From NCBI GenBank assembly GCA_022823865.1, contig JAJEHF010000123.1:1-48406 (forward strand): a stretch of DNA of 48,406 nucleotides. The letters run 5' to 3'. Shown here piece by piece: positions 39,221 to 48,311 of the stretch. The stretch is from Bryobacterales bacterium. GTDB taxonomy: Bacteria; Acidobacteriota; Terriglobia; Bryobacterales; UBA6623. Position 1 is the stretch's first letter, and every line of letters begins with the position of its first letter. Made by a program: the position numbers and the translations under genes. The notes under the pieces were generated by a model. That model was not told the origin of the DNA. It was given only the letters and a program-made list of their open reading frames with translations, and ran no database searches.

Positions 39221-40876
39221 CTAGCCCTTCTCCAAAGGCACTCCCGCCAGCCGAGCGGTGCCGAAGTAGCGCGTCCCGCGGCCCTCTTCGTCGCGAGTCT
39301 CCAGCAAGCCCTCGTTGCGCGCTCGGGCGAACAGGTCTCGGTAAGTCTTCAAGCCGTAGTTCGTGCACTTGAAGCCGGGCTGGACCTGCAGCACCGCATC
39401 CTTGAGTTCATCGCGCCTCAGGCCCGGGCCAGCCAGGTCCTTGTTTGCCCGCAACACTGGCACGATCAGCGCGAGCGCATCGGCCACCGGGCCCCCGACC
39501 TTGAACTCCAAATCAACGCTCTGGACCGGCTCTCGCGCCGGAGCGGCGGCCTTCGGTGTTGCCGCCTTCGCCTCTGCTGGCGCTGCCCCCGCCGCGTTGG
39601 GCCCGGCGGGCAAGCCCGCAGCCGCGGGCGCTGCTTCGTCCCGCCGTGAAGTCGCGACCACGATTCTGCTGTCTGCATCGGACAGCGTAAACAAGCCATC
39701 GCGGGCCATCCGCTCTAGCAACGGCTGGAAGGCCGTCCGGCGCACGCCGTGCGACCTCAATTTCGGGTCAATCCGCAGCGCTGTCTCATACACCAGCCCT
39801 ATGTCTGCCACATGCCCGTCGTTCTCGATGCGCTCAATTGCGGCCTCCAGTACCGACACCACTGTCTCAAGGGCGTCTCCTTGAGGCAGTCTCACCGCGG
39901 TCTCGGCTGCATCCGGCCGGCTCGTCCGCCCAGACTCCCCCGCTCCGCCGAGGCTCGCTGACGCACCGGAACGAGCTCCCGCGGCACCGGAACGTGCGAA
40001 TCCCCGCGGCCCATCGAACTCTCGCCGTGCCTGGCGCTCGCGCGGCCGGTCGTTTCGCCGCGAGCGCTCGAACTGCCGCGTCTGCGGGGCGTCACGCTGG
40101 TCCGATATCGCCACGCAAAACATGTGCGGGGCGATCTGCTTCCGCCAGAGATGGCCGGATTCCAACATCCCGTAGATGAGATCCTTGAAGTTGTCACAGC
40201 CGAAGCTGCGCGGGTCCAAGTCGGGCTCCCGATAGGCGATGTATTCGGAGAGTTCGTTCATGAAGGGGGGCTCACCGCGACGGTCCATGTCTCGGATCGC
40301 ATCCTTGACATACGGGAGCGCCTCTTCGAGCGGGTCGTAGCGAGGCTTGCGCCGAGCCGGCGGCTTGGGGCCAGCGCCATCCCGCTTGAGCCCCTCCGGG
40401 GCGAGCAAGAGCTCTTCGTAGCTGATGAACTCGTTGCAATTGCGCCGCAGGTTGGCGCTGATCGTGTCCTGACTGGCGCAGATGTAGACCCGCTTGTTGT
40501 AGCGCTTGAGCTTGTGGATCAGCGGCAGGAAGTCGCTGTCGCCGCTGACGATGCAGAATGCATCGATGTGCTCTTGCGTGAACACCAATTCCAGCGCCTC
40601 GAGCGCCAAGGCGATATCGGCTCCGTTCTTGCCGCCGCTCGGGACGGTCTCGAGATGTTCCATGCGCACGCCCTGCGCGGCCAGCCTGCTCTGGATCTGT
40701 CTAGCACCGGCATGGCTGCTCCAACTGCCGTAGGCCACCTGCGTGAGCACTTCGCCGCGGGAGCGGATCCAGTTCAGGACAAGCTCGTACCGGAAGTTGC
40801 GGTTCCGCGAGGCCTTGATGCCGATCGCAATGTTGTCGTAGTCAATGAATACGGCAAACCTTCTTCGTTCCGGCAA
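39221..40876 (-). CDS. NYN-domain putative RNase with OST-HTH/LOTUS domains
   Basis: 551 residues. The NYN (PIN-like) domain (about 5-150) carries the acidic set Asp12, Asp14, Asp87, Asp113 and Asp115 (FIDYDN, NGADIAL, VSGDSDF). An OST-HTH/LOTUS domain follows at about 190-265 (FMNELSEYI, FKDLIYGML). After a long Ala/Arg-rich linker come a second HTH-like module (about 330-400) and a third (about 465-545). NYN plus LOTUS suggests RNA binding and cleavage. The TTG start is well supported: a perfect AAGGAGGT Shine-Dalgarno precedes it by 7 nt. Confidence 0.87.
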   Translation of the reverse strand: MPERRRFAVFIDYDNIAIGIKASRNRNFRYELVLNWIRSRGEVLTQVAYGSWSSHAGARQIQSRLAAQGVRMEHLETVPSGGKNGADIALALEALELVFTQEHIDAFCIVSGDSDFLPLIHKLKRYNKRVYICASQDTISANLRRNCNEFISYEELLLAPEGLKRDGAGPKPPARRKPRYDPLEEALPYVKDAIRDMDRRGEPPFMNELSEYIAYREPDLDPRSFGCDNFKDLIYGMLESGHLWRKQIAPHMFCVAISDQRDAPQTRQFERSRRNDRPRERQARREFDGPRGFARSGAAGARSGASASLGGAGESGRTSRPDAAETAVRLPQGDALETVVSVLEAAIERIENDGHVADIGLVYETALRIDPKLRSHGVRRTAFQPLLERMARDGLFTLSDADSRIVVATSRRDEAAPAAAGLPAGPNAAGAAPAEAKAATPKAAAPAREPVQSVDLEFKVGGPVADALALIVPVLRANKDLAGPGLRRDELKDAVLQVQPGFKCTNYGLKTYRDLFARARNEGLLETRDEEGRGTRYFGTARLAGVPLEKG

Positions 40877-41017
40877 CTCGGACCTCCTTGCTCGAAACTC
40901 GCTTCAAGGCAAATGGCAACAGGCGCTGGATGCCATCTGTACTGGCAGTCCGGCGAACGAACTCAACCCCGCAATCACGCTAGACCTCGGCAACTATGTA
41001 GCGATGTATGTTTCGTC

Positions 41018-41293
41018 TCACTTTTCAAGGGTGATGCTCAAGGCCTTTAGGAACTGCTGGTCTTGAGGCGTGAGGCTAGAGTCAAGGTCCTTCGGTGCGG
41101 CCTGATCGACCACGGAAGCACCGGTCTTGGGGTTCCTTTGGCTGAAGCCAACAGTCGCTTCAAGCACTAGCAGCACGTCGTAACCTTCTTTCTTGATTTC
41201 GCCGATCACCTCGGCGATTCCTTCCGATTCGGATAGAGATTCGTCAATCGCATGGCCCAGACGCTTAATGAGCTGCTTGAGTCGCTTATCCAC
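41018..41293 (-). CDS. Small conserved-looking hypothetical protein
   Basis: 91 residues from a GTG at 41293. A helical N-terminus (VDKRLKQLIKRLGHAIDES) is followed by EVIGEIKKEGYDVLLVLEATVGF and an acidic tail. Soluble, no signal peptide. The start is chosen because residues upstream look random. Function unknown. It lies about 140 bp upstream of the NYN gene, on the same strand. Confidence 0.55.
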   Translation of the reverse strand: MDKRLKQLIKRLGHAIDESLSESEGIAEVIGEIKKEGYDVLLVLEATVGFSQRNPKTGASVVDQAAPKDLDSSLTPQDQQFLKALSITLEK

Positions 41294-41492
41294 GTGCGAT
41301 CCACCGCATGCCCGACCGGCCCGCGACACGCCGCGCAGCCAAGCCAAGCGCCTGTCTGTCGGTTATTGAAGCAGATGGCCGCTCGGTTTGCAAATGATTT
41401 TTCGGAACGATCCCTCTGCCGCCCGATCGCGGCGGGATGCGATCCGCCTTGCACCGCCGCCGAAAGGGCGGTGACAATGGGGAGTGCGGCCC

Positions 41493-42272
41493 ATGACCGA
41501 CGCAGAACGAGCCGAGCTGGCGCGCGAGATCGCGCTGGCGGTATCCGGCGCGGAAAGCGGTCACACCTGCGCCTGCGGCGTCCCCGCCGATTCCGCGCCA
41601 GAAGTGACGCTCGCCAATGGGCTGGCCCGTGCGCTCGATCTGTCGCTGCCGCGACCCGATGTGACGCAGCCGGAAGCGGAGCGCTTCTTGGCGGCAGCCC
41701 GGCGAGCGCGGTTCCGCTCCGTGTGCGTGCAGCCGAGATGGGCTGCTCTGGCAGTGCGCAGGCTGGCCGGCGCCCGGTCGCGCGTAGCTTCATACGTGGG
41801 CTATCCGCACGGCGCGACGCTCACTCCCGCCAAGTGCGCGGAGGCCGAGCTGCTGCTCCGGCTGGGGGTGCACGAGCTTTGGATGGTCGCCGATATCGGA
41901 GCCCTGCGGGCCGGCGACCTGGACGCGGCCTTCATCGACATCCGGGCCGTGGCGCAAGTCGCCGAATGCCGCCAGGCGCGCCTGAACGTGATCCTGGAGG
42001 TGCCGCTGCTGAGCAAGCGCCAAGGGGTCGAGGCGTGTGTCGTGACGAAGCTGGCGGGGGCGGCCGCGGCCGCCAGCGCCACTGGAATCTTCGCCCAGCC
42101 AACCGAGCCGCGCCACATCGAACTGATGCGCCAGACGCTCGGGGACGACTTGGACGTGGTCGGATCCGGCGGAATCGAGACAGTCTCCGCGGCGCAATCG
42201 CTGCTGGCGGCCGGAGCGTCCCGGGTGGAGTCCAGCCGCGCATTGGACTTTCCGGGGGTCTCGCCGGCATGA
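41493..42272 (+). CDS. Deoxyribose-phosphate aldolase-fold protein lacking the catalytic lysines
   Basis: 259 residues. The DeoC barrel is recognisable: VCVQPRWA, ASYVGYPHGA, VADIGALRAGD, VILEVPLLS and VVGSGGIETV. In active DeoC the Schiff-base lysine sits in an FVKTSTG motif and a second lysine in VKASGG. Here the first region reads AASATGIF and the second VVGSGG, so both lysines are missing. It is therefore probably not a normal aldolase. ATG 41493 has a GGGGAG upstream; GTG 41484 is an alternative. Stands alone. Confidence 0.75.
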   Translation: MTDAERAELAREIALAVSGAESGHTCACGVPADSAPEVTLANGLARALDLSLPRPDVTQPEAERFLAAARRARFRSVCVQPRWAALAVRRLAGARSRVASYVGYPHGATLTPAKCAEAELLLRLGVHELWMVADIGALRAGDLDAAFIDIRAVAQVAECRQARLNVILEVPLLSKRQGVEACVVTKLAGAAAAASATGIFAQPTEPRHIELMRQTLGDDLDVVGSGGIETVSAAQSLLAAGASRVESSRALDFPGVSPA

Positions 42273-42411
42273 CGCGGCGGAGGGCGTCGCACGGGCTCAA
42301 ACCCTTGCGGTTGCAGCCGATTGGGCTAACCTGAGAACAGTTCGGCAGCGCCGCCGGTCAGCCCGCCCTCCCGGCGCTTCCCACCGCGACCGAGACACTT
42401 CTGCCCCGGGC

Positions 42412-44187
42412 ATGCCAGGCGCGACCATGGCTACGACGACCACGCCATCCGCGTCTCTCGGCGCGAGCAGAGAAAGCACCGACGGGATCGCCATCCTGCT
42501 GCAGGCGTCGGAAGCTGCGGCGGCGAACTCGCTGGACCTCGACGCCCTGCTCGTCGAGCTGTCGAAACTCGTCAAGAAGATCGTCGATTACGAACTGTAC
42601 GCGTTGCTGCTCCCCACCGAAGACGGGCATCTTCGCATCGCCCATTCCGTCGGGTTTCCCGGCGAAGTAGCGCATTCGCTGCGCGTCCCGCCCGGCTCCG
42701 GCCTGACTGGCCGGGCGCTGGTTACCAAAGCGACAGTTCTCGTGGATGACGTCGATCTCGATCCGGCCTACGTGCGGGCGGTTGACTGTGTGCGCAGCGA
42801 GTTGGCCGTGCCCCTAGTCGCCCGCGATCAAGTTGTCGCCGTGCTGGACCTGCAATCGGCGGACCCAAACGCTTTCGATCGTCGCGTCTCGGACCTGCTG
42901 GAACTGGTGGCGTCTCGGTTCTCGCTCGCGATTGACATCGCCCAGCTATACCACGCGCAAGAAAAGCACCGATCGACGTTGGAGACGCTGCACAAGATCG
43001 CCCAAGAGTACTCCAGCATTCTGAACCTGAACGATCTGTTGGAGAAGGTTGCGGGCATCGTGCACGACCTGATCCCCTACGACGCGCTGGCTCTGTATCT
43101 CAAGGATCCGCAGCGCCCGCTGCTGCGGCACTACTTCGGGGTCAAGTTCCAAGAGCGGGTCCGCTGGCGGGACATCCCCGTCGGCGATGGCTTGGTAGGT
43201 ACTGCGGCGGTCTCAGGGAAGGCGGTGCTGGTAGCGGACACGTCGACAGATCCGCGCTATATCGAGTCGCTGGCAGGCATTCGCTCAGAGGTCGCAGTGC
43301 CCCTGATTGTCAAGGGAAACGTCATTGGCGTGCTGGATCTGGAGAGCCTTGCTCCGTCCCGGTTCAGCAAGGACGACCTGGCCATGCTGATGCTGCTGGC
43401 GCCGCAAGTGGCGGCGACCATCGAGAATGCCCGCCTGTACGAGGAAAAGGAGCGCAACGAAGCGCGGCTGGCCGGCGACCTAGCCGCCGCCCGCGCCCTG
43501 CAGAGCCACCTGCTGCCGGACGGACGCCTGTGCGCCAAAGGGCTCGACATTGCCGCGAGAAACGATCCGGCGTCGGTGGTGTCAGGTGACTTCTATGATT
43601 TCTACCAGCATCAAGGCACGATCGGCATCCTCAATGGCGATGTCAGCGGCAAGGGTGCCGCAGCGGCTCTCTACGCCGCGCTGGCGAGCGGCCTGCTACG
43701 CTCGGCCGCCCACACCAGAATGTCGCCAAGCGAGACGCTGAGGAGCGTCAACGAGGCGCTGGTGGATCGCGGGCCGGGCGCCACTTTCCTGGCGGCCACT
43801 TATGCCAAGTGGCATCCCGGCGAGCGACTGCTCGTGCTGTCTGGGGCGGGCCTGCCGTACCCGTACGTCTACCGCAAGGGCAAGCTGTCGCGCGTAGAGC
43901 TGTCCGGCATCCCGCTGGGCCTGTTCCGGGACGCAAGTTATGACGACGTGAAGCTGGCTCTTCAGCCCGGTGACTTGGTGGTGAGCGTGTCGGACGGCTT
44001 CACCGAGAGCCTTGGCGAACGTGATGAGGAGTACGGCGAGCAGCGCCTGCTGAAGATCCTCGATACCAATCGCGATGAGTCTGCCGATACGGTCCTGCAG
44101 CGCATCTTCGCCGATGTTGGCCTCTTCAGCTCGCGCACGCCGCAGTCCGACGACAGGACGGCGATCGTAGTTCGCGTGACAGAGTGA
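42412..44187 (+). CDS. GAF-GAF-PP2C (SpoIIE/RsbU-type) serine phosphatase
   Basis: 591 residues. Two GAF domains (about 25-175 and 190-345; LTGRALVTKA and VGTAAVSGKAV are equivalent segments) lead through a coiled coil with LAAARALQSHLLP into a PP2C-like phosphatase (about 360-590). Its metal ligands are in VSGDFYDFY, LNGDVSGKG and DDRTAIVV. Typical partner-switching enzyme that dephosphorylates an anti-sigma antagonist in response to small ligands. No anti-sigma genes adjacent. Start may be the second Met (MATTTTP). 22 bp before lysA. Confidence 0.9.
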   Translation: MPGATMATTTTPSASLGASRESTDGIAILLQASEAAAANSLDLDALLVELSKLVKKIVDYELYALLLPTEDGHLRIAHSVGFPGEVAHSLRVPPGSGLTGRALVTKATVLVDDVDLDPAYVRAVDCVRSELAVPLVARDQVVAVLDLQSADPNAFDRRVSDLLELVASRFSLAIDIAQLYHAQEKHRSTLETLHKIAQEYSSILNLNDLLEKVAGIVHDLIPYDALALYLKDPQRPLLRHYFGVKFQERVRWRDIPVGDGLVGTAAVSGKAVLVADTSTDPRYIESLAGIRSEVAVPLIVKGNVIGVLDLESLAPSRFSKDDLAMLMLLAPQVAATIENARLYEEKERNEARLAGDLAAARALQSHLLPDGRLCAKGLDIAARNDPASVVSGDFYDFYQHQGTIGILNGDVSGKGAAAALYAALASGLLRSAAHTRMSPSETLRSVNEALVDRGPGATFLAATYAKWHPGERLLVLSGAGLPYPYVYRKGKLSRVELSGIPLGLFRDASYDDVKLALQPGDLVVSVSDGFTESLGERDEEYGEQRLLKILDTNRDESADTVLQRIFADVGLFSSRTPQSDDRTAIVVRVTE

Positions 44188-44209
44188 GGCCTCCGGAGGA
44201 CGTCCAGCC

Positions 44210-45460
44210 ATGCCCCTTCAGGAGTTCCACTACCGGGACAGCCAGCTCTACTGCGAGGACGCGGCCCTTAGCGCCATCGCACAAGCCGTCGGCACGCCCA
44301 CCTACGTCTATTCCGCCAGCGCTATCCGGGAAAACTACCGCGCCTATGAACGCGCCCTGGCCGACGTTCCGCACCGCATCCACTACGCGGTCAAGGCCAA
44401 CTCGTCCCTGGCCGTGCTGGCACTGCTGGCAGCCGAGGGCGCCGGATTCGACATCGTCTCCGGAGGGGAGCTCTACCGCGTGCTGCGTGCCGGCGGGGAT
44501 CCTTCCACGGTGGTCTATTCGGGGGTCGGCAAGACGGCGGCCGAACTCGAGTACGCGCTCGAGCAGGGCATCGGCGCGTTCAATTGCGAGTCCGAGCAAG
44601 AACTGGACATGCTCCGCGAGGTCGCGGCGCGCATCGGCGCCAAGCCCGCCGTGGCACTGCGGGTAAACCCGAACATCGACGCGAAGACTCATCCGTATAT
44701 CTCGACGGGGCTTAGCGAGCACAAGTTCGGGATTGGCCTGCAGGCCGCCGAATCGCTCTATGGCGAGGCCGCCAAATGGTCCCCGCTGGAATTCACAGGC
44801 ATCAGCTGCCACATCGGCTCGCAGATCTTCGACACCAGCGTCTTCGAAGAGGTGCTAAGCCAGATGCTGGCGTTGGCGGCCCGCCTGTGCGCGAGCGGTT
44901 TGCCAATTGAGGGAATCAACCTAGGCGGCGGCCTTGCGGTCGGATACGAGCAAGGCCAGCCCAGCGCATCGATCGCAGGCTATTGCCAGATGCTGTCCTC
45001 GGCTTTCGCGGGCAGCCGATTCGCGCTGGGCCTCGAGCCCGGGCGGTCCATCGTGGGACAGGCCGGCGCCTTGCTGACCTCGGTCTTGGTGTACAAGCAA
45101 GCCGATCGCAAGATATTTCTGGTTGTGGACGGGGCCATGAACGACCTGCTCCGTCCAGCCCTTTACAGTGCCCACCATGAGATCCTGCCAGTGTTCGACG
45201 CCGGCGGACCGCGGCTCTTGTGCGACGTCGTCGGGCCAGTCTGCGAGAGTGGCGATTTTTTCGCCACCGGGCGCGAGCTCCCGGCATGCTCCGCAGGCGA
45301 CCTACTGGCGGTCGCCACCGCTGGCGCCTACGGCTTCGTGCAGGCGTCGAACTACAACTCCCGCCCGCGGGCTGCGGAAGTGCTGGTGGACGGCGAGGCC
45401 TTCCGCATCGTGCGCGAGCGAGAGACCCGTGAGGACCTAGTCCGCGGCGAGGCGTCATAG
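44210..45460 (+). CDS. lysA: Diaminopimelate decarboxylase
   Basis: 416 residues. PLP lysine at Lys62 (HYAVKANSS), GFDIVSGGELYR, SEHKFGI, CHIGSQI, the Gly-rich NLGGGLAVGY, EPGRSIVG, CESGDFF and the C-terminal AGAYGF are all present. Final step of lysine synthesis from meso-diaminopimelate. Preceded by GGAGGA about 8 nt upstream of the ATG. Probably co-transcribed with the phosphatase gene. Confidence 0.94.
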   Translation: MPLQEFHYRDSQLYCEDAALSAIAQAVGTPTYVYSASAIRENYRAYERALADVPHRIHYAVKANSSLAVLALLAAEGAGFDIVSGGELYRVLRAGGDPSTVVYSGVGKTAAELEYALEQGIGAFNCESEQELDMLREVAARIGAKPAVALRVNPNIDAKTHPYISTGLSEHKFGIGLQAAESLYGEAAKWSPLEFTGISCHIGSQIFDTSVFEEVLSQMLALAARLCASGLPIEGINLGGGLAVGYEQGQPSASIAGYCQMLSSAFAGSRFALGLEPGRSIVGQAGALLTSVLVYKQADRKIFLVVDGAMNDLLRPALYSAHHEILPVFDAGGPRLLCDVVGPVCESGDFFATGRELPACSAGDLLAVATAGAYGFVQASNYNSRPRAAEVLVDGEAFRIVRERETREDLVRGEAS

Positions 45461-45493
45461 CCGGTCCAACCCTGCCGACGTGCGGGCAAGGGC

Positions 45494-46291
45494 TCAGAGG
45501 CTCGGCTCGAACGGCCACTTTGCCGTGGTCGTGTAGCCGCCATCGGAGGCGATCACTTGGCCCGTGATGTAATCGCTGGCCGGGCTGGCAAGAAAGACAG
45601 CCAGTCCCGCGATATCGTCCGGCGTGCCGAGGCGGGGATTCGGCTGCACTCCCGCGAGCCACCCCTTCATGTGCTCGGGCTGCCACATGTCGCGATTGAG
45701 GTCGGTGAGGATGAAGCCCGGCGCGATGCAATTGACCTGGATGTCGGCGTGCGCCCATTCCGCGGCCAGCACACGCGTCAGGCCGGCCAAGGCGCTCTTG
45801 GTCATCGCGTAGACGGACAGGTACGGAAGTCCCAACACGGACATGAGACTGCCGATGTGCACGATCTTGCCGCCGCGCCCGCGCTCGACCATCCGTGCGC
45901 CGAGCACCTTGGTGAGATGCACGATGCCGTGCAGATTCGTCTGCATGATCCGCTCGTACTCCTCGGGGGAGTAGTCCTGGAAGCGCTTGCGGATGTTCGT
46001 GCCGGCAACATTGACCAAGATGTCCACATCGCCGCAGGCGGCCGCAACCGACTCGATGGACTCGGTATCTGTGACGTCGAGCCGGACGGCCTCAGCGGAC
46101 AGGCCAGCCTCGCGCAGGGCTTGGACTTGGTCCTCTAGAACGCCTGTCGAGCGCGCGGCCAGCACCGTGTTCGCCCCCTGGGCGGCGGCGGCCTTGGCGA
46201 TCGCCAGTCCGATGCCGCGGCTAGCGCCGGCGATTAGGGCGGTGCGCCCCTGAAGCGAGAACATTCGTGCGTAGTCCATCAGGGCTGCCAT
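45494..46291 (-). CDS. Short-chain dehydrogenase/reductase, gluconate-5-dehydrogenase-like
   Basis: 265 residues of the classical SDR type. TGxxxGIG-like AGASRGIGLAIAKA binds NAD(P); NVAG; catalytic Ser (HIGSLMS), Tyr and Lys in YAMTKSALAGL; C-terminal SDYITGQVIASDGGY. Similar in layout to gluconate 5-dehydrogenase and KduD enzymes. Exact substrate unknown. Convergent with lysA (33 bp). ATG 46291, 46279 and 46264 are all possible starts; the last lies close to the usual family start. Confidence 0.85.
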   Translation of the reverse strand: MAALMDYARMFSLQGRTALIAGASRGIGLAIAKAAAAQGANTVLAARSTGVLEDQVQALREAGLSAEAVRLDVTDTESIESVAAACGDVDILVNVAGTNIRKRFQDYSPEEYERIMQTNLHGIVHLTKVLGARMVERGRGGKIVHIGSLMSVLGLPYLSVYAMTKSALAGLTRVLAAEWAHADIQVNCIAPGFILTDLNRDMWQPEHMKGWLAGVQPNPRLGTPDDIAGLAVFLASPASDYITGQVIASDGGYTTTAKWPFEPSL

Positions 46292-46483
46292 CTTAGCTCA
46301 GGTCAGAATCGGGTCTGGCACCAGCCCTCGCGAGGCGATTCGGCCATTCAGTCTGTCGCTCTTGGCCCGGATCGGCACGCAGCGATTCAGGGCGTCCGAC
46401 TGCCGAGGAGTCAGGATCTCGGCAGCGCCCCGTATCTGATGCTCGACGGCCTTGGTGCCTTGTCCAGAACGTGCGGCCGGTCG

Positions 46484-47416
46484 TCAGGACACCGCGGGCC
46501 GGTCCGCGGCGGGACGGTTCTGGACCGCAAGCCGTGCGGTCTGGGAGATCTCCCGCATCGCCACTGCGAGAGCCGATTGCTGCCGCCAAGCGAGGATGAT
46601 GGTCCGGTGTGGCGTCGGTGGCTCTATTGGACGCGTCACGAGGTCAGACCGATGTGTCTCGGCAGGCACCGCGATAAGTGGCAGCAAGGTAATACCCATG
46701 TTGGCGGACGCCATCTGCACCAGCGTCGGCAAACTCGTCGACCGAAAGGCAAGTTCATCAACGTCAACTCCGCTGCAGAACTCGATCACCTGATCGCGCA
46801 AGCAGTGCCCTTCGTCAAGCAGAAGGAGACTTTCGCCCTGCAGGGAACTCAGGGGTATGGGCGTTGACGAGTCTCCAAGGCGGTGACACGGCGGCACTGC
46901 AAGCACGAACGGATCCTGCGTAATGGTCTCGCAGCTGACGTCCCCGATGTCCGATTCCAAAGCAAGAAACGCACCGTCGAGACTTCCATGACGAATCTGG
47001 CGAACTAGTGTCTCGGTCTTCTCCTCCAGCCAAGCTAGTGTCAAGAGCGGAAGCTCCCGGCGCAGCTTCGCAGCTACGGTGGGGAGCAGGTAGGGTCCGA
47101 TGGTGGGAATTACGGCGATTCGCAGCGTACCTGCTAGAGGTTCCAACAAGCGCCGTGCGGCAATGCTGACATCGTCCGCGTCAACCAGAACGTTCCGCAT
47201 GCATTCGATCAGCTCAGATCCTCCTTCAGTGACCAACACGCTTCGACGATGACGCTCGAACAACTGCACTTTCAGTGCGGCTTCAACCTTCGCAACCTGC
47301 GCGCTCAGGGAAGTCTGGGACACGTCGTAGCGCTTGGCCGCTTGGCGAAAGCTCTTCGTGTCCGCTACGGCCACGACGTACTAAAGCTGTCGCAGCGAGA
47401 AGTCGTGCTTTTTCAT
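46484..47416 (-). pseudogene. oxyR: OxyR-like LysR regulator, broken by an amber codon at codon 12
   Basis: From ATG 47416 the frame reads MKKHDFSLRQL, then TAG (47383-47381), then YVVAVADTKSFRQAAKR and a full LysR protein. The LysR family expects LRQLxYFVAVAE here, so exactly one sense codon has become TAG. The helix-turn-helix (SQTSLSAQVAKVE) and effector domain are intact. LLDEGHCLRDQVIEFC carries the two OxyR redox cysteines nine residues apart (C191 and C200 counted from GTG 47374). That GTG could restart translation but would drop the first 14 residues of the DNA-binding domain. OxyR senses peroxide; no catalase or peroxiredoxin is adjacent. Confidence 0.75.
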
Positions 47417-47792
47417 TGCAGATGGCGCCCGGCTATCACAGCAACAGAAACACTGGGCTCGCACAGCGCGGGCACCTAATAGAGTGTTCGGCCCTCCCCC
47501 GGCGCTGACAGGCTCGCGGAATCGCCTCGGTTCCTCCTTCAGGACATTTCGGAAAAGCCGGATTAGAAGCAATTCAAGAATTGGGGCGTCCGCTCGAGAG
47601 CGCGACGAAGCTCCGGACTCACCCAGCGGACTGGATCCTGATAGACGAAATCCGTCCCTTATACTGAGGCCACGCCGGTCCGGCACTGGGGTAGCGTCAT
47701 CCCGGGGTCACCGCCCTGCACGGGCCGGAAAGGCATTCACTGTAATTCGAGACACGCGTAGAAATTTCGACCCAGCCCCTAGCACGATCAGA
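47417..47792. other. Divergent intergenic region between oxyR-like gene and desaturase
   Basis: 376 bp. A TATACT at 47660-47665 is a possible -10 for the desaturase (weak -35). I see no clear OxyR operator. No credible reading frame of its own. Confidence 0.3.
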
Positions 47793-48311
47793 ATGGCTAC
47801 AGCATCGGCAATAGAAGTCTCAGAATCCTCGAGACCGCGGCGGGAGTTGTGGAAGCGCGCTAATCTTCACCTGCTCAGCAGATTTGTGGTGTGCGCAGTT
47901 GTTGGCGGAAGCCTGGGCGGACTTTTCCTCGTGCCGTCTAATGGCTGGGCCTACGTAGCCGACGTGCTCGTCCGCTCCTACCTGGCGTTTGTGGGCACGG
48001 TGATGGCCCACGAGGCGGTACACGGGTTGATGGGCCCGACACGCGCTGCCAATCTCTGGTGGGGACGTCTCGCGCTTGTTCCTTGCATGGTGCCGTTCAC
48101 CAACTTCCGCAAGACCCATCTCCTGCACCACCGCTTCACGAACGAGCAGAGCCGGGACCCGGACCATTTCGTCAAGCCAGCCGCGAACCGCGAATGGGAG
48201 CTTCCGCTGAGGGCGGTGGCGATGCCTCACCACTGGCTCCTCTGGTTGCGCAATCTGGAGAATGTCGGTAACTACTCAGGCCCTTTTTTGACTATGTGTC
48301 TTGTCGCCTGA
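47793..48311 (+). pseudogene. Membrane fatty-acid-desaturase-family protein, 3' end cut by the element
   Basis: ATG 47793. After a basic N-terminus come hydrophobic segments (LLSRFVVCAVVGGSLGGLFL) and two histidine boxes: HEAVHG and HLLHHRFTNEQSRDPDHF. These bind the di-iron centre of desaturases and related carotenoid hydroxylases. At about residue 158 (LENVG) the frame enters the 140-bp repeat; the last dozen residues come from the element and end at 48311. The third His box and the final membrane helices are missing, so the protein should be inactive. Substrate type (fatty acid or carotenoid) cannot be told. Confidence 0.75.

Noticed and set aside
46293..46483. Continuation of the oxyR-like frame beyond its stop (another 57 codons)
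   Set aside because: LysR proteins end near the existing stop, and the extension has no family resemblance; probably GC-driven openness.
327..47416. Genome-wide recoding of TAG as a sense codon, suggested by two in-frame ambers
   Set aside because: Many intact genes here end in TAG at the expected place (dnaB, msrA, lysA, the SGNH and DUF1549 genes), so TAG is a normal stop.
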